This document shows positions 23,853-33,453 of a stretch of DNA of 64,000 bases, in pieces. The first letter of the stretch is position 1. Every line of letters begins with the position of its first letter. Both the position numbers and the translations under genes were made by a program. The notes beneath the pieces are model-generated. The model searched no databases, was not told the origin of the DNA, and saw only the letters and a list, made by a program, of their open reading frames with translations. This DNA comes from Flavobacterium gelatinilyticum (GTDB lineage: Bacteria; Bacteroidota; Bacteroidia; Flavobacteriales; Flavobacteriaceae), in assembly GCF_027111295.1 (NCBI RefSeq), contig NZ_CP114287.1, forward strand, positions 124,001 to 188,000, written 5' to 3'.

Positions 23853-26288
23853 ATGAAACTAATTTTTAAGTCCATATCATTCTTATTTCTGATGCTTTTT
23901 TCATCTGGAAAATTGATGTCGCAATCAAGTACCGTTATTTTAAAAGACAACTGGCGCTTTTCTAAAGAGGTAAAAGAAGATGCTTATTCAGTAGATTATG
24001 ATGCTTCAAAATGGGAAAAAGTCAGTGTACCTCATGATTGGGCGATCTATGGGCCTTTTGATAAAAAATGGGACATTCAGACGGGAATCATTGAACAAAA
24101 CGGAGAAAAAGAAGCGACCGAAAAAACAGGAAGAACAGGAGCATTGCCGCATATTGGAACCGGATGGTACCGTAATACTTTTACTATTCCGGAATTTAAA
24201 AAAGGAAAAAAAGCAATTCTTCTTTTTGAAGGAGCAATGAGCGAACCTCAGGTATTTTTAAATGGAAAAAAAATTGGAAACTGGGGGTATGGATACAGCT
24301 ATTTTTATATTGATATTACAAATGATCTTACTGCAGGATCAGAAAACGTATTAGCTGTAAAATTAACTAATTTACCATTTTCTTCGAGATGGTATCCCGG
24401 AGCCGGTTTGTATAGAAATGTGAGTGTTATTGTATCTGAACAGGAAAGTTTTGCACAATGGGGAACTTTTATTACAACTCCCGAAACCAAGAGCAATGAT
24501 GCTGTTGTAGATATAAAAGCCGAATTTCATGGCAGTAACGTTTCAATGATAACCCAGATAAAAGATGCTGAAAATAAGGTTGTAGCCACACAAAAAACTA
24601 CTGAAACAAAAGACGGGAAATTCCATCAGACGATTTCAGTTGCCAAACCTAATTTATGGAGTCCGGAAACACCTTATTTGTATACAGCTGTAACCAAATT
24701 ATATGCAGCTGACGGAACGTTAAAAGATGAACAAAACATAAAGTTTGGTATACGATACATCAAATATGAACCGAATAAAGGATTCAGCCTTAACGGAAAA
24801 GTGACTAAATTTAAAGGAGTCTGTCTTCATCATGATTTAGGACCTCTTGGTGCAGCTGTGAACAAAGCAGCGCTTCGCAGACAGCTTACAATTCTTAAAG
24901 ATTTAGGATGTAATGCCATCAGAAGTTCTCATAACATGCCTTCTTTTGAGCAGCTTGAACTGGCAGACGAAATGGGATTTATGTTTCTTGCAGAAAGTTT
25001 CGATGAATGGGCAAAACCAAAAGTAGAAAACGGATACAATCGCTTTTTTACAGAATATGCAGAAAAAGACATTGTAAATTTAGTGAGAGCTACACGAAAT
25101 CATCCTTGTATTGTAATGTGGAGTTCAGGAAATGAAGTTCCGGATCAATGGGGAGCAGAAGGGGTAGAACGTGCCAGATGGCTTCAGGATATTTTTCACC
25201 GAGAAGACCCTACAAGACCCGTGACTGTTGGCATGGATCAGGTAAAAGCAACTATGGAGTCCGGTTTTGGGGCTTTACTGGATATTCCAGGGTTAAATTA
25301 CAGAGTTCATCTTTACGAAGAAGCCTATAAAACATTTCCGCAAGGATTAATTTTGGGTTCAGAAACAGCTTCAACAGTAAGTTCAAGAGGAATTTATAAA
25401 TTTCCTGTGGTTCAGGAAAAAAACAAACAATACGATGATCTTCAAAGTTCATCTTATGATTTAGAAGCCTGCAGCTGGTCCAATGTTCCTGATGATGATT
25501 TCGTGCTTCAGGACGATAAACCATGGGTTATTGGCGAATTTGTCTGGACAGGTTTTGATTATTTAGGAGAACCTACGCCTTATGATGAAAAATGGCCGTC
25601 AAGAAGTTCATATTTCGGAATTTCGGATTTGGCAGGACTTCCTAAAGATCGTTTTTATCTTTACAGAAGCAGATGGAATACGAAGGATAAAACGCTTCAT
25701 ATACTGCCGCATTGGAACTGGAAAGGAAGAGAAGGTGAGATTACTCCCGTTTTTGTTTACACAAATTATGACAGCGCTGAACTTTTTGTAAACGGAAAAA
25801 GTATGGGAATCCAGAAAAAGAGTAATGCAACGCCGCAAAACCGTTACCGTTTAATGTGGAATGATGTGAAGTATGAACCGGGAACAGTTAAAGTGGTTGC
25901 ATTTGATTCGAATGGAAAAAAAGCGGCTGAAAGCGAGATTAAAACCGCTGGAGATCCTTATAAAATTGTTCTTAAAGCAGATCGTAAAACTATAAAAGCA
26001 GATGGCGATGATATCTCTTTTGTAACAGTTTCGGTAGTCGATAAAAACGGAATTGAATGCCCCGCAGCAACTGATGAACTGCAATTTGAAGTAACAGGCG
26101 CCGCAACATACAGAGCAGCTTGTAATGGAGATGCAACATCATTAGAATTGTTTCATGAGAATAAAATGAAACTTTTCAGCGGTAAACTTGTTGTACTGGT
26201 GAAATCAGTTAAAAAGGCAGGTGCGATCCAATTGGAAGTAACAGGTAAAGGACTGCAGAAAGGGAAAATAAATTTAAAATCAGAGTAA
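23853..26288 (+). CDS. GH2 beta-galactosidase
   Basis: About 811 residues, exported. I chose the ATG at 23853 because MKLIFKSISFLFLMLFSSGK followed by a LMSQ cleavage site is a signal peptide; the longer frame begins with a GTG at 23829 inside the hairpin region. The GH2 sugar-binding domain (~30-190) has VPHDWAIYGPFD and RWYPGAGLYRNV. An Ig-like domain follows, then the catalytic barrel with FKGVCLHHDLGPLGAA, NAIRSSHNMPS, acid/base Glu428 (WSSGNEVPDQWG) and nucleophile Glu504 (LGSETASTVSSRG). C-terminal DUF4982-like and Ig-like domains follow (AELFVNGKSMG, KADGDDISFVTVSVVDKNG). As the last gene of the galactan operon it most likely releases galactose from imported galacto-oligosaccharides in the periplasm. 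Confidence 0.93.
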   Translation: MKLIFKSISFLFLMLFSSGKLMSQSSTVILKDNWRFSKEVKEDAYSVDYDASKWEKVSVPHDWAIYGPFDKKWDIQTGIIEQNGEKEATEKTGRTGALPHIGTGWYRNTFTIPEFKKGKKAILLFEGAMSEPQVFLNGKKIGNWGYGYSYFYIDITNDLTAGSENVLAVKLTNLPFSSRWYPGAGLYRNVSVIVSEQESFAQWGTFITTPETKSNDAVVDIKAEFHGSNVSMITQIKDAENKVVATQKTTETKDGKFHQTISVAKPNLWSPETPYLYTAVTKLYAADGTLKDEQNIKFGIRYIKYEPNKGFSLNGKVTKFKGVCLHHDLGPLGAAVNKAALRRQLTILKDLGCNAIRSSHNMPSFEQLELADEMGFMFLAESFDEWAKPKVENGYNRFFTEYAEKDIVNLVRATRNHPCIVMWSSGNEVPDQWGAEGVERARWLQDIFHREDPTRPVTVGMDQVKATMESGFGALLDIPGLNYRVHLYEEAYKTFPQGLILGSETASTVSSRGIYKFPVVQEKNKQYDDLQSSSYDLEACSWSNVPDDDFVLQDDKPWVIGEFVWTGFDYLGEPTPYDEKWPSRSSYFGISDLAGLPKDRFYLYRSRWNTKDKTLHILPHWNWKGREGEITPVFVYTNYDSAELFVNGKSMGIQKKSNATPQNRYRLMWNDVKYEPGTVKVVAFDSNGKKAAESEIKTAGDPYKIVLKADRKTIKADGDDISFVTVSVVDKNGIECPAATDELQFEVTGAATYRAACNGDATSLELFHENKMKLFSGKLVVLVKSVKKAGAIQLEVTGKGLQKGKINLKSE

Positions 26289-26301
26289 TATCCGATTTAA
26301 C

Positions 26302-26340
26302 AAAAAGAAGCCGTAATACTTATTGCGGCTTCTTTTTGTT
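26302..26340 (+). terminator. Terminator of the galactan PUL operon
   Basis: AAAAAGAAGCCG (26302-26313) pairs perfectly with CGGCTTCTTTTT (26326-26337), a 12-nt loop between them, ending in a T-rich tract just after the GH2 stop. Confidence 0.9.
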
Positions 26341-26460
26341 TTGATATAATTTTAAAGCGTCAACCTTGTTTTTTCGGGCAAAATAGAAAACTACCATGAA
26401 ATCAGGTATTTTTTTTTGTTTTTGATGTCTGTAAATTTGTTGCTGATCAAAATACTCACA

Positions 26461-27798
26461 ATGAAAGATAATAGTATAGATAGTTTTTTTAAAAATAATA
26501 CCTCAACTGTGGTAAAACAACTTTTGTATGTTTTTATCCTGTTTCCGCTTATAGTGTTCGGACAAAAAGAAATTATTCCGGGCAGTAAAGATATAAATAC
26601 CAAATATATTAAACCCGAAAAGTCACTCTATACGGTATATTATGTTAAAGGCACTGAATGGAAAAATATGGGATCACTTACCTATGATATTGTTACTGCT
26701 AATAATCAATTAACTTTAAACAATACTTTCACTCCAAAAGATAACGGAAAGCCCACTACACGTATTAGTACAGCAGATGCCCAAACACTTAAAGCTGTAA
26801 GTTATACCGATGAAACTAAGAACGCAAAACTGAATCTGAACTTTGGTGAAACCATTACGGGTAATTTTTATTCGAAGAAAACTAAAAAAGACAAAAAGTT
26901 GAAGCTTAAACCTACTGTGGAATATTTTGATTTCAACTGGACCGATCATCTCATTGGAACACTTCCGCTGGATGTAGGTTATAAAGCCCGTTTTCCGCAG
27001 TTTTATTATAATGATGAATCAAATGTGCTTGTAGAGTATTATACCATCAAAGAAGTAAAAAGTTTTATTTACAATTCTCCAAGAACAGGTAAACATGACA
27101 CATGGCTTGTTTCAGTTCTGGAAGAAAGCACAAAAGGTATTTATAATTATATTATAGATAAAAAAGACCGTCGTCTCTGGCAGCGTGAAATGTCTATGGC
27201 CAACGGAATGTGGGAAATTACAGTTAATGAAGAACTGGATTATCAGCCTATTAAAAACAAATTTAATAAAGAGGAAGCCGTGCAGCAAATCTCTAATGGT
27301 AATAGTGTTATAATAGGAACAGCTTATGCAAGATCAGATTCTGGTAAAAGATTAGGCGGACTTGTTAATACTGCTAAGAAACAATATGCGCCAAAAGGCA
27401 CAGAGATTACACTTTTTCCAAGCTCAGCGTATTATGAGGAATGGGTAGAAGTGAACAAGAAAATCCGTAAGCAGAAAAAAATGCCGGAAGTGCCTTTGAA
27501 TAGTGATTTTGGTTATTCTGTTAAAAAATCCAAAGTTTATGACGATCAGGGACATTTTGAGTTTGCAGATCTAATGCCGGGCACTTATGTCGTAATGGTC
27601 AGCTTTGATTTTACGAACTCTTACAACTATTCATACGTATCCGGATATACAAATTATTACAATTATTTTGGTTATCAGGGATCTACAACAAATTATGGTA
27701 CAGCAAGACAGGCCTATACTGATAAAGCCAATATTGAAAAACGGGTAACCATAGAAAAGGACGGCGATAAAAAAGAAGTGAACTTAAAAGAAATGTAA
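26461..27798 (+). CDS. Exported hypothetical protein
   Basis: About 445 residues from the ATG at 26461. The frame is open further up (26416, TTG) but this ATG gives a signal sequence with a long polar n-region and hydrophobic core QLLYVFILFPLIVFGQ (~residues 20-35). The mature part is rich in beta-strand-like segments: SLYTVYYVKGTEWKNMGSLT, then TNNTFTPKDN-like turns and FDFNWTDHLIGTLPLDVGYK, which faintly resembles DUF3108-type envelope proteins. After ~300 a second section contains KGTEITLFPSSAYYEEWVEV and ends with GHFEFADLMPGTYVVMVSFD, similar to carboxypeptidase-regulatory folds, then a Tyr/Asn-rich tail (YSYVSGYTNYYNYFGY). No catalytic motif seen. Single gene after the PUL terminator; function unknown. 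Confidence 0.75.
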   Translation: MKDNSIDSFFKNNTSTVVKQLLYVFILFPLIVFGQKEIIPGSKDINTKYIKPEKSLYTVYYVKGTEWKNMGSLTYDIVTANNQLTLNNTFTPKDNGKPTTRISTADAQTLKAVSYTDETKNAKLNLNFGETITGNFYSKKTKKDKKLKLKPTVEYFDFNWTDHLIGTLPLDVGYKARFPQFYYNDESNVLVEYYTIKEVKSFIYNSPRTGKHDTWLVSVLEESTKGIYNYIIDKKDRRLWQREMSMANGMWEITVNEELDYQPIKNKFNKEEAVQQISNGNSVIIGTAYARSDSGKRLGGLVNTAKKQYAPKGTEITLFPSSAYYEEWVEVNKKIRKQKKMPEVPLNSDFGYSVKKSKVYDDQGHFEFADLMPGTYVVMVSFDFTNSYNYSYVSGYTNYYNYFGYQGSTTNYGTARQAYTDKANIEKRVTIEKDGDKKEVNLKEM

Positions 27799-27920
27799 TA
27801 CGATTGTAATGACAATAAGAGCTTATTTTCGTAAATAAACATACTCGTATCTCCCAAACTATTGGTAAAAGAATGAAAATTTCGTTAGATATGAGAAACA
27901 GTTAAACAGGAGTTTTATTT

Positions 27921-27948
27921 TACTGCCGGATATTAAAATTCGGCAGTA
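27921..27948. terminator. Hairpin between convergent genes
   Basis: TACTGCCG (27921-27928) pairs perfectly with CGGCAGTA (27941-27948) around a 12-nt loop. It lies between the convergent exported-protein and lipoprotein genes and probably ends both, although neither side has a strong T-run. Confidence 0.5.
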
Positions 27949-27993
27949 TAATACCTCGAATTTTCAATTAATTACATTCAAAAAAAACTTTAC

Positions 27994-28515
27994 TTATAAG
28001 CCATTTGCTGCTTTAAAGCTTTCGGCTGCAGTATGAAGACGAGCTTCCTTTTCATATACCGCATTATAAAGCTGCTTTTTTTGTCGTGTCAGTGTCATAA
28101 GACTATCGCTGGCATTCTTTGATTCATTGTTCTTTAGCGTTTTAAGAAGTGCCTGCTGCTCTATTTCTTTTTTATCGAATACATTAAGCGCTTTAAGCGC
28201 TTGATAATATTCAACAGAAGCCGTTTTTAGTGATTCCCCTTCTGGAACACCCTCGCTTGAAAGTTTCCTGATAGCTGCAATAAGCGCATCAAACTCTACA
28301 GCCTGCTGCTCTACAGCCTTAATGGCACCTTTATAATCCTCTTTTTCCAGATATTTCAGTTTCTCTTCTCCTGAACCTTCTTTTCCAACAATAATCTCAA
28401 AGGCTCGACGCTCCGATTGATCGAGTGATTCCTTAAAATCAGCAGCCCTAGATGATTTACAGGAACTTATTATTATAAACAGAAATGATGTTAGAAAAAT
28501 ACCAAACCTTCTCAT
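27994..28515 (-). CDS. Small lipoprotein, helical, unknown function
   Basis: A 173-residue lipoprotein: RRFGIFLTSFLFIIISSC is a signal with lipobox Cys19. The mature protein is almost entirely charged and helical (ESLDQSERRAFEIIVGKEGS, ALLKTLKNNESKNASDSLMT), with coiled-coil-like spacing of Leu/Ala, ending TAAESFKAANGL. I recognise no family. It could be a periplasmic accessory or stress lipoprotein. It is transcribed alone, divergent from the outer-membrane receptor at 28889 with a 373-bp gap. That gap holds an imperfect inverted repeat GGAAATT/AATTTCC near 28550 and no other feature I can name. Confidence 0.75.
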   Translation of the reverse strand: MRRFGIFLTSFLFIIISSCKSSRAADFKESLDQSERRAFEIIVGKEGSGEEKLKYLEKEDYKGAIKAVEQQAVEFDALIAAIRKLSSEGVPEGESLKTASVEYYQALKALNVFDKKEIEQQALLKTLKNNESKNASDSLMTLTRQKKQLYNAVYEKEARLHTAAESFKAANGL

Positions 28516-28888
28516 TATTATGGTTTTATAGATGTTAATTTAATAGTGGAAATTATTCTTAAAAAAACAATTTCCGAAATAATTCAATCAGCAATTATGA
28601 TAAAAAAAGCATCGGATTGAATAAAAAATAATAACTAAGTTACGTATTATAAATATTTTATGAAATAGATATAATTAGAAATGTAAATCTTCAGACGGTA
28701 TTTATATTGCAGTCGATAGATTGCCGGAAATATTTTTAAAGTGAAAATTATAACAGACATTCTGTAATAATTTCATGTTTTACGCATTGTTGTGCTATTC
28801 ATCAAGGGTTTTGAACCACCGGTCAAGAAAGTTTCTCTAAAGAATATTGTCCTGATAGCTTTGTCTTCATTAAGAATAAAAAGTAAAT

Positions 28889-31309
28889 ATGAAGGTAAAA
28901 CAAATAATTCTGTGTGCATTGACATTTTTTGCAGCGCAGACGATACAGGGTCAGGTAAATATTTCAGGAAAGATAATTTATGATCAAAAACCTCTTTCGG
29001 ATGTAAATGTGCTTGTTCTAAAAGAAGATTCTGGTTTTGCAGCCAGTGCTGAAACGGATTCTACAGGTACTTATACAATTTCCAATATAAGAGCAGGCAG
29101 TTATAAAATAGTATTTTCACTGATTGGTTATAACAAAGAAACACTGTTCATAAAAACAGCTTCAGAAGATCTGAAAATGCCGGATATCATTATGAAAATG
29201 GAAACTGTTGAAATGAATGAGGTAACGGTTCAATCGAAACGATCTGCATTTAAACTTGAACCGGGAAAAACCACGGTTACGCTTTCTGCAGCTTCATTAG
29301 GATCTAATGGTTCGCTTTTGAGTATATTGGAAAAAATCCCGGGAATATTAATTTTGAGTGACGGATCGGTTATTTTGAACGGGCAGACAGGTGCAAATGT
29401 GATGATAGACGGTAAACAGTCTTATTTAAGCGGCGAAAATCTCTTGAATATGCTGCGTTCTATGTCCGGCAGTACAGTTGATAAAATAGAAATGGTGTCC
29501 AACCCTTCTTCTCAGTACGATGCTGCCGGACCGGCAGGATTTATCAATATTAAAAGCAAAAAGAAAAGAGAAGAAGGGGTAAATCTTAATCTTGCGTCGA
29601 ATATAGAAGCAGGAAAACGTATCAGACAGAATCAAAACTTTTCCTTACAGCTGGATGGTGAAAAATATACATTCTTTACCAATTATTCATTTAGAAGCGG
29701 ACAAGATTATATTTTAGTCAATTCGTATAGGGAATATTTAAGAACCAAAACGGCAGATACAAGCGCCGCAGTTCTCAACATGGATGCAGACAGAAAATTC
29801 AGTTCGAATTCACATTATTTAAAAACAGGAATTGAGTACCGGTTTTCAGAAAATTTAAATTTAAGTACTGATGTATATCGAAATTGGTTTAAAAGAAATA
29901 AAGATGAAGCAGTTTTGTCTGAGCTTTTTCAAGGTTCTGGTTTTAGAGACTTTTCTCTTTATACTGATAATGAACAGAATTCTAATCATGAAAGTTTAGG
30001 AGGCGGGATTCGGATAGTATATAAATTCAGTCCCAAAATAAAATGGGAAAACTTATTTAATTTTCTTGTTTTCGAACAGAACGAAAAATTGGATCAGGAA
30101 AGCAGCATCTCTAATACATCAGAGCCAGATTCTGAGAAAGAGCTCCGCGGGAGAATGGGAGGTACTATACAAATAACAAATCTACAATCTGATTTTAGCT
30201 GGGATACAGATGAGAAATTTGTATTTTATTCAGGGCTGAAAGGTTCATCAATAGCTATTGACAATAATGCAATATATAATATTTTACAGCCGAGCGGATG
30301 GATTGAAGATGAAAAACTTAGCAGCAATTTTTTTTATAAAGAAAAAGTATTGGCAGCATATCTGCAGACAGAACAAAAATGGTCAGAACGTTTTTCAACC
30401 AAAGCAGGACTTCGTCTTGAATTAACAGATACCGAAGGACGTTATGTTTCAGGAGGGCGTGATTCGACAGTTGTAAGGAACTACCAACAGCTTTTTCCGG
30501 CCTTTTCGGCAAGCTACAATATCACAGATAAATACACTGTAGGACTGCAGTACGGAAGACGCATTGTCCGCCCAAACTACAGAGACCTCAGCCCCTTCAC
30601 AGAAGTAAATGACAGGTATCTGCAGGAGAGAGGCAATACGGCATTACGACCGGAATTGATAAATAACATTGAATTGTCATGGCTGGTAAAACAGCAATAT
30701 ACATTGAGTATGTTTTACAATACACGTAAAAATCCCATCAGTAAAAGTTATCTCACCGAATCAGAAAGCGATATTACAATTGTAACGCCTTTAAACCTGA
30801 CAAAAAGTTATGCTTTAGGAATAAAAGCAGGTGTTAATAATATCAGTCCAATGAACTGGTGGACATTACATTTAAATGGTTCTTTAACATATAAGAAATT
30901 CCAATGGCAGGAAATGGGCATTTTGTATACAAATAGTCTCTTGACGCCTGTACTTCAATTTAACAATCAATTTAAACTGCCTGGAAAATGGGCTTTTGAA
31001 GCAACAGGATATTATAGCGGTGCAATGGCCGAGGGACAGGCCGAAATTGGCACAATAGGTTCTGTATCATTTGGAGCACGAAAAAACTTCTTTGAAAACA
31101 AGTTAAGTTTATATGCATATATCAATGATGTCTTTTTGACTAATATTCAGAATATCAGACTCTATAACAGTCTTATTGCTGGATTTTACAAGGAAAGGAG
31201 GGACAGCCGTATGGCAGGGATTACTATTTCATGGAGGTTTGATTCAGGCAATTCATCAAAAGCGATGCGAAAAATAGAGAATATGGAAGAAAGTAACCGT
31301 ATCAATTAG
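28889..31309 (+). CDS. Outer-membrane beta-barrel receptor with carboxypeptidase-regulatory domain
   Basis: An 806-residue TonB-dependent-receptor-like protein of the outer-membrane beta-barrel (OMP_b-brl) type. The signal peptide (residues 1-21) ends TIQGQ. A CarboxypepD_reg-like domain (~24-105) contains ISGKIIYDQKPLSDVNVLVL and a GTYTISNIRAGSYKIVFSLI stretch. A plug-like domain (~110-225) has VTVQSKRSAFKLEPGKTTVT and AGPAGFINIKSKKKR. The barrel ends in DSRMAGITISWRFDSG with a short polar tail after it. Relatives serve in nutrient uptake or in signalling. It is immediately followed (18 bp) by a LytS-type kinase and a LytTR regulator, which suggests one operon and a sensing or self-regulated uptake role. 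Ligand unknown. Confidence 0.88.
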   Translation: MKVKQIILCALTFFAAQTIQGQVNISGKIIYDQKPLSDVNVLVLKEDSGFAASAETDSTGTYTISNIRAGSYKIVFSLIGYNKETLFIKTASEDLKMPDIIMKMETVEMNEVTVQSKRSAFKLEPGKTTVTLSAASLGSNGSLLSILEKIPGILILSDGSVILNGQTGANVMIDGKQSYLSGENLLNMLRSMSGSTVDKIEMVSNPSSQYDAAGPAGFINIKSKKKREEGVNLNLASNIEAGKRIRQNQNFSLQLDGEKYTFFTNYSFRSGQDYILVNSYREYLRTKTADTSAAVLNMDADRKFSSNSHYLKTGIEYRFSENLNLSTDVYRNWFKRNKDEAVLSELFQGSGFRDFSLYTDNEQNSNHESLGGGIRIVYKFSPKIKWENLFNFLVFEQNEKLDQESSISNTSEPDSEKELRGRMGGTIQITNLQSDFSWDTDEKFVFYSGLKGSSIAIDNNAIYNILQPSGWIEDEKLSSNFFYKEKVLAAYLQTEQKWSERFSTKAGLRLELTDTEGRYVSGGRDSTVVRNYQQLFPAFSASYNITDKYTVGLQYGRRIVRPNYRDLSPFTEVNDRYLQERGNTALRPELINNIELSWLVKQQYTLSMFYNTRKNPISKSYLTESESDITIVTPLNLTKSYALGIKAGVNNISPMNWWTLHLNGSLTYKKFQWQEMGILYTNSLLTPVLQFNNQFKLPGKWAFEATGYYSGAMAEGQAEIGTIGSVSFGARKNFFENKLSLYAYINDVFLTNIQNIRLYNSLIAGFYKERRDSRMAGITISWRFDSGNSSKAMRKIENMEESNRIN

Positions 31310-31327
31310 TAAATTAGAACCGGCAAC

Positions 31328-32359
31328 ATGATTAAAACAAATAAAATAGCAATTGAATATATTTACCCGGCTTTCTGGGGGATTCTCATGTTTAATTTAC
31401 TGAGAGCTGTCACTGATTTAACACATCGTGGTATTTTCTGGGAAGGCGACATGAAGCTGCATGCTGTAGCATTAACACTATCAGTTTTTACCTGTTACGT
31501 ATGTAGTTTTTTATGGAGAAGAAGACTTCGCAGAACAGCTGAGTTTAAAGATACAGCGAAGCATTATCTTTTTATTCTTGCAGAACTAACTTTTTTGCTG
31601 AATCTTTTGCTTATTACCGGTCAGGCACTGGGAGTGCTGTTTATGGGGTCAGGCTGGATCGATTATATGCTTATTAATTCAATTTATCTGCCACTGTTGT
31701 TGATTTTTTATGCACTGATCCGCAGTACCGTTATAGAGAAAAATGTAAATGAAAAAAATCTGACGCTCGAAAAATTGAAAACAGAAAAAAAAGAAGCAGA
31801 GCTTGAATTTTTAAAATCCCAGTATCATCCGCATTTTCTTTTTAATGCCTTGAATACTATTTATTTCCAAATGGATTCAGATACATTGCAGGCAAAAAAA
31901 AGTATCGAATATTTATCAGAACTACTGCGCTACCAGCTTTATGATGTAAATCAGGAAGTCGCATTTCATCAGGAAATAAATTATTTGCGTTCTTTTATTG
32001 CTTTTCAACAACTTAGAAAAACCGATAAACTTGTAGTAAATATTGAAATAGATCCGGCTTTGCACGAAGAGCGCATACATCCCTTACTATTTCAGCCGCT
32101 TTTAGAAAATGCATTTAAATATGTTGGAGGTTTGTATCAGATAGATTTTGTATTAAAGCTGGAGAATAATCAAATCTATTTTGAACTGAGAAACACTGTT
32201 TCCCAAAATTCCGGTTTTTCATATACAAAAAGCAGAGGTATAGGACTTAATAACTTAAAACGAAGATTGGAATTGCTTTATCCTGAAAAGTATGTGTTAA
32301 ATATACATGATGAAGAAGATTTTTTTAAAGTTATACTGATAGTATCTTTAAAACAATAA
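31328..32359 (+). CDS. LytS-type sensor histidine kinase
   Basis: A 343-residue membrane kinase. The N-terminal half has four hydrophobic segments (~10-28, 43-64, 77-102, 110-133), for example LAELTFLLNLLLITGQALGV. A coiled coil (~135-160, EKNVNEKNLTLEKLKTEKKE) links them to the His_kinase domain. The phospho-acceptor is His167 in SQYHPHFLFNALN, the hallmark of the LytS/YehU class, and the ATPase part has LLFQPLLENAFKYV and SRGIGLNNLKRRLELLYPE. No extracellular sensor domain is visible, so the membrane part or the barrel protein upstream may supply the signal. It is followed 35 bp later by its probable partner, a LytTR response regulator. Confidence 0.93.
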   Translation: MIKTNKIAIEYIYPAFWGILMFNLLRAVTDLTHRGIFWEGDMKLHAVALTLSVFTCYVCSFLWRRRLRRTAEFKDTAKHYLFILAELTFLLNLLLITGQALGVLFMGSGWIDYMLINSIYLPLLLIFYALIRSTVIEKNVNEKNLTLEKLKTEKKEAELEFLKSQYHPHFLFNALNTIYFQMDSDTLQAKKSIEYLSELLRYQLYDVNQEVAFHQEINYLRSFIAFQQLRKTDKLVVNIEIDPALHEERIHPLLFQPLLENAFKYVGGLYQIDFVLKLENNQIYFELRNTVSQNSGFSYTKSRGIGLNNLKRRLELLYPEKYVLNIHDEEDFFKVILIVSLKQ

Positions 32360-32394
32360 CGCTGAAAATTGCGCCTAAGAAATACTTTTATAAT

Positions 32395-33108
32395 ATGAAA
32401 TTGAAATGTGTTATTACAGATGATGAACCCGTGGCCCGTAAAGGTATCAGGAGTTATATTGAAAAAACAGATTTTCTCTCGCTGGCAGGAGAATGCGAAA
32501 CAGCAATAGAATTAAACAGTTTACTTAAAAAAGAATCTGTAGATGTAATATTTCTTGATGTTGAAATGCCCGGTCTCTCCGGTATGGAATTCTTGGCCTC
32601 TGCGGTAAATCTTCCTAAAATTATTATTGTTTCGGCTTATGAGCAATATGCCCTGAAAGGATATGAAATGAATGTTTTCGATTATCTCTTAAAACCGGTA
32701 TCCTATGATCGCTTTCTCAAATCTGCTAACAGACTATATGATCAGCACGTTAAGGAATTTAAAACTGAAAATAAGGATTATATTTTTATTAAAGTAGATA
32801 AAAAAGCTAAAAAACTGAAATTCAAAGACATTTTGTTTATAGAAAGTATGGAGAATTATGTTTTAATTCATACTGTTGAGTCAAAAGAAATGATGTACTG
32901 TACTTTGAAAATGATGGCTGACAGTCTTCCATCTGATGTCTTTGTTCAGACGCATCGATCATTTATTGTCAATACAGAACACATTCAGTCAATAGAAGGC
33001 AATACATTAGAAATTAGAAACCATAAAATTCCTTTATCAAGAAGCTTAAGAGATGATATTTATAGTAAATTAACAGAAGGTTGCTTTATTAGAAGAAATA
33101 AAGGGTGA
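32395..33108 (+). CDS. LytTR-family response regulator
   Basis: A 237-residue regulator: receiver domain (~3-120) with acidic pocket TDDEP, phospho-Asp55 (VIFLDVEMPGLSG) and switch residues FDYLLKPVSYDRF; LytTR DNA-binding domain (~135-235) with YIFIKVDKKAKKLKFKDILF, IESMENYVLIHT and FVQTHRSFIVNTEHI. LytTR proteins bind direct repeats about 21 bp apart upstream of their targets. It forms an operon with the LytS-type kinase and the barrel receptor; its target is not evident, but the receptor gene itself is a reasonable guess. Confidence 0.94.
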   Translation: MKLKCVITDDEPVARKGIRSYIEKTDFLSLAGECETAIELNSLLKKESVDVIFLDVEMPGLSGMEFLASAVNLPKIIIVSAYEQYALKGYEMNVFDYLLKPVSYDRFLKSANRLYDQHVKEFKTENKDYIFIKVDKKAKKLKFKDILFIESMENYVLIHTVESKEMMYCTLKMMADSLPSDVFVQTHRSFIVNTEHIQSIEGNTLEIRNHKIPLSRSLRDDIYSKLTEGCFIRRNKG

Positions 33109-33178
33109 AAAGTAACTGCTTTAACTGTTGTTAAAACATTACTTTAACGCTCACGCAGGAAATCGCAAAATGAATGTA

Positions 33179-33253
33179 TTAGTAGAGTAACCATTCGATG
33201 TATGTTATATACATCAAGAGAGTAAGTATAATCAGTAAAATGATCTTTGACAT
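33179..33253 (-). CDS. Possible 24-residue membrane peptide
   Basis: A short reverse-strand ORF of 24 codons beginning ATG at 33253: MSKIILLIILTLLMY..., then a polar Thr/Tyr, Glu and Trp, and a Leu-rich end. It is a single perfect hydrophobic helix with a charged N-terminus (Lys) and would insert in the membrane. It sits alone in a 346-bp gap between the LytTR gene and the DUF1349 gene, preceded by an A-rich leader of the kind seen before other genes here. Composition resembles tiny regulatory membrane peptides, but nothing shows that it is translated. The rest of the gap is AT-rich without other features. Confidence 0.35.
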   Translation of the reverse strand: MSKIILLIILTLLMYITYIEWLLY

Positions 33254-33453
33254 TTAATGTTTTGTTTTTGATGATTAAAAATGAGAATGTGTATTGAAAT
33301 TGAATGTGTTAAAAAAAACATTCAATTCAAATTAAGGAATATTTAATCAAAAAGCTTTACTATACAAACCAGCTTAATCATTACGTTTTTTCTAATCCGC
33401 TGGTTTGTAATACTGAAACACTTTGTTGAAACTTAAAATCAGAACGTATGCTG

